A stretch of 64,000 nucleotides of DNA from Carya illinoinensis (taxonomy: Eukaryota > Streptophyta > Magnoliopsida > Fagales > Juglandaceae): positions 22,067,001-22,131,000 of the forward strand of contig NC_056754.1 of assembly GCF_018687715.1 (NCBI RefSeq), in the 5' to 3' direction. Shown here one piece after another: positions 57,726-64,000 of this stretch (positions within the stretch are counted from its first letter, which is position 1; every line of letters starts with the position of its first letter). Position numbers and translations under genes: made by a program. A model generated the notes under the pieces. It was not told where the DNA came from and ran no database searches. It worked only from the letters and a program-made list of their open reading frames with translations.

Positions 57726-60700
57726 CTGTATATGTGTGTAAAACTTTTTTGATCGCAGATATGATCTCTAGTATCCCCACAAGCTTGATTAGATCTCACC
57801 CACATATGGCACACTTTTATTTTTCAATTTATTTGTTTTCCATTTTTCCTTAACATCTCACCGACTGCAGGGGTTTGCTATACCAAAAGATGTACAAGAC
57901 AAAGTGGTCAAGTTTTCGTTCCATGGACAGCCAGCAGAGCTTAAGCATGGTAGTGTTGTAATTGCTGCAATCACAAGCTGCACCAATACATCAAACCCTA
58001 GTGTCATGCTTGGGGCAGGTCTTGTTGCAAAAAAGGCTTGTGAACTTGGTTTGCAGGTTAGTCATGGATACGTCGATGCCCATGTACACCGGAAATATAC
58101 AAAAGAAAACACCTAAATACATTCTAATAAGCGGAAAACAATAACAAAAAATCATGAGCTGAAGCTCCATTAATCACTAAAGCAGAGAACCAAGGCAATA
58201 AAGAGTGCACAAAAAAATCCCAAAGTTCCTCCAAAGTAAGCTCCTTATCATTGAAACACTGCCCATTCCTTTCTAACCAAATACACCACATAAGACTCAA
58301 AGAAACCATCTTCCATGCCGCAGCCACTTGAGAGCAACCATATAGCCCATTCCAACATGCAAGAAGATCAACCATTCTCAAAGGCATCATCCTTTTTCCC
58401 TCAATCTTGCATATACAACTTTTTGTTGGCCTTCCTTTTACCGTAAGAAAGTAGAAGATAAATGTTTTGATGCCTTGGATCCCGCGTTTTATTTTCTTAT
58501 TGATCAACAATTTTTTTTTTTTGAATGTTCTTAATTAGGTGTTCCTCTTGTATACGTCTTTTTACTTGGGCTAGCACTTTGTGTTTTATAATAAAATATT
58601 TGATTGCTAATAAAAAAATGAATTCTTGAATGTTTTACCAGGTCAAACCATGGGTTAAGACAAGCCTTGCCCCGGGATCTGGAGTTGTTACAAAATATTT
58701 GCTCCAGAGGTAATTCTTATATAGAGACATTTACTTTGAACATTTAGTAATGTGAAGTAACTACTTTATTTCAGTACATATAATAAAAATCTCTGCTAAA
58801 TATGGTTTTGCTTGATGCAGTGGACTGCAAAAATATTTTAACCAGCAGGGCTTCAATATTGTTGGATATGGCTGCACAACATGTATTGGGAATTCAGGGG
58901 ATTTAGATGAATCAGTTGCTTCTGCTATTACAGAAAACGGTGAAGTCTCTCTCCTGGGAAAATTTTCTGTAACAAGCTTAGGCATGCTTGCTTAGATGCA
59001 TCATCACTTTGTTTAGGGATTAAAGTTCCATAACAGTCCTTTTTTCTTTGAAAAAAATCACCATTCCCGACTAATTTTTTTTTTTCTTTTAACTTATCAA
59101 AATTTTTTTTTTCTTTTATAATTATCCCCAACTAAATTTATCCGGTTGTTTGTGCAGACATTGTGGCAGCTGCTGTACTTTCTGGGAACAGGAATTTTGA
59201 GGGCCGTGTTCATCCATTAACAAGAGCTAACTACCTTGCCTCGCCTCCTTTAGTTGTTGCCTACGCCCTTGCTGGCACGGTATGTAGTCTTTATTACCAT
59301 GATGCCTGTGTATCTTTAGTACAAAAAGAATATTGATACAACAATCCTTAGAATATGGAAAACCTGATGCATTAATCCAATGGATATGAAAAATGAAATG
59401 GCAGAAGGGTGGGTCACTGTACTTTTTATATCCACCAGTTGCCTTGGATTAAGCTTCACACAAAAGTTTTACACCAAGAATTTGAGTTGAAATTTATATT
59501 CAGTATGAGACTATTGAGTCATATAATATATTTTTTTTTATAGGTAAACGATTATATTATATTAATACGAATAGGCATAGCCTAAGTACACCATTGAGTC
59601 ATATAAATAGTTTAATGTCGTTGTTATTAGTACCTAAATCTCAATTTATTTTGGTCTAAGGACAACACGATTCCCAAATCCCAGTGTCAGCTCCTTGTGG
59701 AAACCCAGTAATGTCTGGCACATGCAACATTTGAGTGGTAGACATTGACTGGATAGTTTCTTGTTGTGTACCATGTAAATGCATTGTTTCCATGAAACGT
59801 GGTGTGGCGGAATTATGATATTGAAAAGGGTTTTGTCGTAGGTAGTATATTGTTTCAGTAGAAAAGGAGACATGAACTACATCAAACAGGTGTAGGTATT
59901 TTGCATTACTTCTCAGCACTTTTTCCCCTGCATCAGCTCCTGACTCTATGTTGTGTTCAAGCGTTTTGAAACTATAAGATGCTTAGCTCTGTTAGGAGTC
60001 CAACATTTGAGTTGGACTAAGATTCCTTGGATTAAGCTTCATGCAAAAGTTTTACACCAAGAATTTGAGTTGAACTTTATATTCAGTATGGGACTATTGA
60101 GTTATATAATTTTTTTTTTTTTGATAGGTAAATGATTATATTATTATTAATATGAATGGGCATAGCCCAAGTACACCATTGAGTTATATAAATAGTTTAT
60201 TGTCGTTATTATTAGTACCTAAATCTCAATTTATTTTGGTCAAAGGACAACATGATTCCCAAATCCCAGTGTCAGCTCCTCGTGGAAACCCAGTAATGTC
60301 TGACTGGCACATTCAACATTTGAGTGGTAGACATTGACTGGATGGTTTCTTGTTGTGTACCATGTAAATGCATTGTTTCCATGAAATGTGGTGTGGCGGT
60401 ATTATGATATTAAAAAGGGTTTTGTAGTAGTTAGTATATTGTTTCTGTAGAAAAGGAGACATGAACTACATCAAACAGGTGTAGGTATTTTGTATTACCT
60501 CTCAGCACTTTTTCCCCTGCATCAGCTCCTGACTCTATGTTGTGGCCAAGTGTTTTGAAACTATAAGATAGCTCTGTTGGGAGTCCAACATTTGAACAGT
60601 TGCAATAATCAGCACGTTTATTTGTTGTCACAACACTTCTACCTTTAGTTCGAATATTGAAGAATCAATTAGAAGTTATTTTTCAGTAATCTTCTATGTC

Positions 60701-62968
60701 ACATATTAATGATCCATCCTATTGGGTGGCATGAAATTGTTTTCTAGGTTGACATCGACTTCGATAAGGAGCCAATTGGCACGGGGAAGGATGGTAACAG
60801 TGTCTATTTTAGGGATATCTGGCCTTCTACAGAAGAAATTGCAGAGGTATAATTAGAATGATCAAGTTCTGCTGTAAAGTTTTAGAATATGCATGGCATA
60901 AATTAACTTTGGATGGCATACTGTTTAGGTTGTTCAATCCTGTGTGTTGCCTGAAATGTTCAAAAGTACTTATGAGGCAATTACCAAAGGCAATCCCATG
61001 TGGAATCAGCTTTCAGTTCCAACTACCACCCTGTATTCATGGGACTCTGACTCAACCTACATCCACGAGCCTCCATACTTCAAGGGCATGACCCTGGATC
61101 CTCCTGGAGCCCATGGAGTGAAGGATGCATACTGCCTACTGAACTTTGGTGACAGTATTACAACAGATCACATTTCCCCAGCAGGCAGCATTCACAAGGA
61201 CAGTCCTACTGCAAAATACCTTCTCAACCGTGGAGTAGATCGCAAGGACTTCAATTCTTATGGAAGTCGCCGGGGCAATGATGAAGTGATGGCTAGGGGA
61301 ACTTTTGCCAATATTCGCATTGTTAACAAGCTCTTGAGTGGGGAAGTGGGCCCAAAAACAGTTCACATTCCTACCGGCGAGAAACTCTCTGTTTTTGATG
61401 CAGCAACGGTGAGCTCCTTTATATCTAGTTGTGGTACAAGTTTTTCATCCTGATCCTTTTTCCTGGTCAATGTTTTTGCTTGAGATGATTTTGTGTACGA
61501 GGAATTTGTGCTTTATTTTTGCTGGAGCACATGCACTTGATCTGTCAGTAATGCTGGCCTGTGGCCTTCTGGGCTGACCTAGATTAAAGAAAACATTGCC
61601 TTTATGCCCATACTCCCTATCCTTTTTTTTTTTTGGGTGTATATTGGGTAATAAGATATACTCAACCAGATTTATTATTATTCTCTTGTTATGTGGTGTT
61701 TTCAATTCTTATTTACTTATCCCAAAAAAAAAAAAAAAAAAAAAAAAAATGTAAGGTGAACTCTTACTGAGTTTCTAAATGGGGCATTTTCATCGTCTGA
61801 AATAATAGTGGCTTTTGTGATCTGAAGTAGTTTCTTGTGATTCATAGATGCCCCCCCCTTAAGTGATAACGATGATCTCAAACTGTTGGTTATTGAATGT
61901 TATGTGTTTGGCCCTTGTCTATTTCAGAGGTACAAGGCTGCTGGGCAGGACACCATCATACTGGCTGGTGCTGAATATGGGAGTGGAAGCTCCAGGGACT
62001 GGGCCGCCAAAGGTCCAATGTTATTGGTGGGTTTCTCAATTCCCTTTCTGGTTGTCTTCAATATGTTCTGGCAGTCATCTGTCCTCACATGAGTATTTTA
62101 CAGGGTGTTAAAGCAGTGATTGCCAAAAGTTTTGAGAGAATTCATCGCAGTAATTTGGTTGGAATGGGTATTATTCCACTTTGCTTTAAGTCCGGGGAGG
62201 ATGCAGACACACTAGGATTGACTGGCCACGAACGATTCACCATTGACCTCCCAAGCAAAATTAGCGAGATAAGGCCAGGCCAAGATGTGACTGTCACAAC
62301 TGACAATGGAAAATCTTTCACCTGTGTTGTCCGCTTTGACACTGAGGTATATCCCTCTTTCATTTATTTGTACATTTTGAATTCAGTATTGCATTGCGGA
62401 GAAGAGAAGGATAATGGATGTGTTGTAAGAAAACTGAATTAAAAAAATGATTTTATATGCTTAGATTAAAATGGAATAAGAATTATACTTGTCATGTTCA
62501 TATGAAATTGTCAAACAAGGCATAAAAGCAGTGTTAAATTAGAAAGCTTTTTGTTTCCTTGCACCATTCTTTGTTTTGGGGATTCTGAGGAATTTTTTAT
62601 TCATGAGAAATGATTTATATAGTCAGTGTGTAAACTTTGCGTACTCTTAATGGAATTTTTCATGCTGGACGCCACTTTTTTCAAAGGGAGTATGCGGGAC
62701 ATGTACACCTTAGGATTGTATATATAGTATTACTCCTTACTCATATAAGCCAGGGATTGTTTCTGCAGTTTAGTGTGGTGCGTTTGACATTTTTTGTCAA
62801 ACAGGAGTGCCCATACTTGTCATCGAACAACGTAGTAATTACTAACATACAGATATTTTGAGTATTTTAGCTGATTGATTATATTGTTGTGTTTTGCAGG
62901 TGGAATTGGCTTATTTCAGTCACGGAGGCATTCTTCCCTATGTTATACGGAATTTGACCAAGCAATAA
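50672..62968 (+). CDS. ACO: Aconitate hydratase, organellar (20 exons, 1004 aa)
   Basis: Interconverts citrate and isocitrate through cis-aconitate (TCA and glyoxylate cycles) with a [4Fe-4S] cluster. Exons: 50672-50993, 51927-52031, 52250-52410, 52489-52581, 54850-55035, 55278-55439, 55621-55765, 55869-56011, 56092-56148, 56336-56415, 56541-56616, 57871-58056, 58642-58709, 58821-58939, 59158-59279, 60748-60846, 60929-61408, 61928-62026, 62104-62346, 62900-62968. All borders are GT/AG, phases join, total 3015 nt. [12 protein letters not shown] starts a Ser/Arg-rich presequence of about 105 residues, suggesting mitochondria. Catalytic GTDSHTT is near residue 315. Cluster cysteines are Cys547 (SCTNTSNPS), Cys613 and Cys616 ([10 protein letters not shown]). 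Signature blocks [18 protein letters not shown] and [12 protein letters not shown] are intact; the protein ends YVIRNLTKQ. Closest in memory is Arabidopsis ACO3. Nothing is broken, despite a LINE in intron 4. Confidence 0.97.
51240..51310 (-). mobile_element. LINE 3'-tail fragment in aconitase intron 1
   Basis: T-rich sequence followed by TTTGATAAGTAAGAATTAAA and ATAGGGATAGCCC; on the minus strand this reads like the end of the local LINE family (GGGCTATCCC...TTACTTATCAAA, then A run). It is very short and 5'-truncated. No target duplication was found, so this is less sure than 59527-59592. Confidence 0.5.
52789..54680 (+). mobile_element. 5'-truncated LINE in aconitase intron 4
   Basis: A 1.9-kb insertion lies between exons 4 and 5. 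The 9-bp duplication AACTATTTG flanks it (52780-52788 and 54681-54689) and an A run (about 54668-54680) closes the 3' end, the classic target-primed signature. It lies in the same sense as the gene. The poly(A)-proximal tail (TACTTATAAAAAA) belongs to the same LINE class as the copy at 9055-15840. The intron splice sites lie outside and are unaffected. Confidence 0.93.
52797..54480 (+). pseudogene. LINE RT and C-terminal domain, internally deleted
   Basis: Begins in the RT fingers ([24 protein letters not shown], 52855-52925) and then jumps to [12 protein letters not shown] and the catalytic [11 protein letters not shown] (53005-53035), so the palm motif A region is missing. It continues with [57 protein letters not shown], then [11 protein letters not shown] and a zinc-type RVT tail ([21 protein letters not shown]). 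Stops at 53180 and 53294 and several frame changes show that the copy is dead. The final open frame (53676-54482) is a long residual stretch, not a host exon. Confidence 0.9.
56617..57870 (+). other. Long aconitase intron 11
   Basis: This 1254-bp intron holds no recognisable transposon. The 156-aa open frame inside (57271-57741) ends in the CT repeat and lacks any conserved motif. I treat it as intronic sequence. Confidence 0.6.
57691..57721. repeat. (CT)n microsatellite in aconitase intron 11
   Basis: About 15 CT units within the 56617-57870 intron, roughly 150 bp before the 3' splice site. Confidence 0.95.
58078..58620 (-). mobile_element. LINE 3'-end relics in opposite orientation, aconitase intron 12
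   Basis: On the minus strand (58420 to 58124) a LINE C-terminus is readable: [30 protein letters not shown] and [17 protein letters not shown], followed by a tail TTTAGGTGTTTTCTTTTGTA. On the plus strand, at about 58530-58600, a second LINE tail occurs (TTAGGTGTTCCTCTTGTATA, ACTTGGGCTA). The two tails are homologous but opposed, so there are two insertions or an inverted duplication. No clean duplication marks either end. Confidence 0.65.
59442..60600. repeat. 583-bp tandem duplication in aconitase intron 15
   Basis: The first copy spans about 59442-60024 and the second about 60025-60600. Both start CCTTGGATTAAGCTTCA and both contain GACAACA.GATTCCCAAATCCC, TGAGTGGTAGACATTGACTGG and the LINE tail described next. 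They differ by scattered substitutions and small indels. The duplication explains why this intron is nearly 1.5 kb long. Confidence 0.92.
59527..59592 (-). mobile_element. 66-bp LINE tail with 14-bp target duplication
   Basis: The 14-mer ATTGAGTCATATAA occurs at 59513-59526 and again at 59593-59606. Between them is a T run and then the reverse complement of a LINE tail (TACTTAGGCTATGCC..., ending in TTTACCTATAAAAAAAAA on the minus strand). It is an extreme 5' truncation. The second copy of the 583-bp duplication carries the same insert near 60110-60178 with its own version of the duplication. Confidence 0.85.
61724..61749. repeat. A26 homopolymer in aconitase intron 17
   Basis: A run of about 26 A follows TTATTTACTTATCCC, which resembles the poly(A) end of the local LINE/SINE class. 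A 5'-truncated insertion is possible but I could not find its other border. Confidence 0.7.
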
Positions 62969-64000
62969 AACAATTAGTGCATTGTTGGATTTTCGACCTT
63001 TCCATAATATCCCCGTGAGTTCTTCCATGTGGGGTGGTGAATAAAACTTCTTAATAATAGGAAACAAAAAATCCGTTTCACGGGATATATAGCTATTTTC
63101 AGCTTTTGAAACATAATCATAATCGAGGGATGTTTGCCTATTTCTTTCAGGAAAAGGAAGAGTGTACTTTAGTCAATGGTACAATTATTTATTTATTTAT
63201 TTATTTGTGCAATTTACGTTCTTTAGTTGTATGTTCTGTTGAGTTGATTTTGAACCTCACTCAGTGCATGAAAATGAAATAGAGGGCCGGCATAAGTATA
63301 AACTTCCAGAAAATGCCCTCCAACTCTTATTTTTTTTTTATTATGTAATGGTTGATGTGGAATGCCATGTCAGCATAATGCTATGGAAGAAGTAACACGA
63401 GAGTATAGCTTTTAGTATGAGAGTAAATTGATGATTGGTCAAATTATTTGCTGCACAGTAGGAATAAGACATGAGTAATTGACTTCCAAAACGATAGCAA
63501 AAGTTGACCCAACTTCAATTGCTAGGGCGTCATCGTCATCTTTGTCAACCGACAATGTCTACCGATATATAAATTCCAACACAATCTCTATAATATCAAA
63601 TACATTGTAGAAGTGTTACATGTATTTATAATTTTACTTATAAGGTTTATTTTGTCAATTTTCTTTTAAAATTTAAATTTTATAATTTTTAACGTACCAA
63701 TAATTGACATTAGGAGAAGTAAATTATTATTATTATTATTATTTTTTTAAGTTTTTTTTAAATACTAACGTAAACTTTCAAGAGTAGAATAATTGAAGAA
63801 GGAAAGATGCGTCTTTCTGCGAGTTGCATATGGTAGTCAGATATAAGAAAGATATATATATATATATATATTCATGAAGAAAGTTGGTGCTCTTCTTTGA
63901 AGTCTTGAATATAATTTGGTTCTGTTTATTTCCTGCTAATATACAAATGCAAGAAGGCTTTGTTTTTAGGATCTGAGGCATTCTATTTTATCGAACAAAA
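62969..64000. other. Aconitase 3' UTR and downstream intergenic DNA
   Basis: The 3' UTR probably ends between 63200 and 63300 (AATGAAATAG near 63275 is a possible near-upstream signal). An ATTT run lies at 63187-63207 and a (TA)n run at 63852-63871. Beyond that the sequence is AT-rich with no gene signal to the window end. Confidence 0.5.

Noticed and set aside
57271..57741. 156-aa open frame in aconitase intron 11
   Set aside because: It is intronic, ends in a CT microsatellite and has no conserved motif.
58078..58620. Twin-priming 5' inversion of a single LINE
   Set aside because: The forward and inverted parts contain the same tail sequence, whereas twin priming would split the element without duplicating it.
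1..64000. tRNA, rRNA, snoRNA or miRNA genes, and CRISPR-like arrays
   Set aside because: No cloverleaf with A/B boxes, rRNA core or spaced direct-repeat array was recognised. The repeated sequences seen are tandem or transposon-derived.

Overview
The window is nuclear DNA of a flowering plant, most likely a woody eudicot. It has two intron-rich genes with eudicot-like proteins, AT-rich intergenic DNA and many transposons. A Fagales (walnut or pecan type) origin is my guess from the look of the repeats, not something I can prove here.

Host genes. (1) Positions 57-3288, minus: the first eight coding exons (300 codons) of AXR1, the regulatory half of the NEDD8-activating enzyme E1; the rest lies beyond the left edge. 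(2) Positions 18404-18814, minus: a 136-aa protein of a conserved plant family of unknown function. (3) Positions 50672-62968, plus: a complete 20-exon aconitase gene (1004 aa, organellar-type N-terminus). All three look intact. AXR1 and aconitase introns carry MITEs, LINE pieces and local duplications.

Mobile DNA fills most of the rest. From left to right: a young Ty1/copia element (4098-8934, TSD GGGTT, LTRs differing at 2 of 316 positions, pol broken twice plus an amber codon after gag); a decayed LINE (about 9055-15840) split by a 1.34-kb insertion; Tourist-like MITEs with TAA duplications (1615-1818, 19192-19394, 22137-22359); a 648-bp non-autonomous hAT-type element (20454-21101, perfect 8-bp TSD); two decayed hAT transposase copies (21735-22990 and 24040-25500), the first split by a 993-bp hAT-type element that itself carries a MITE; and a Ty3/gypsy complex (27637-47461, minus strand).

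The leftmost LTR of the gypsy complex is interrupted by two hAT elements. One (28593-33903) has matching termini, a perfect 8-bp duplication, dense subterminal palindromes and an open transposase frame of 782 codons, so it may be autonomous. The other (34337-37464) is a decayed relative. A 439-bp hAT-type MITE lies in the rightmost LTR. The LTR copies serve as empty-site references for each other.

No new biochemical pathway is visible. The most notable item is the structurally complete hAT element and its palindromic ends. The nested, mechanistically readable insertions come next. Exon limits were read by eye from splice consensus and reading phase; the aconitase and AXR1 exons all join in phase.
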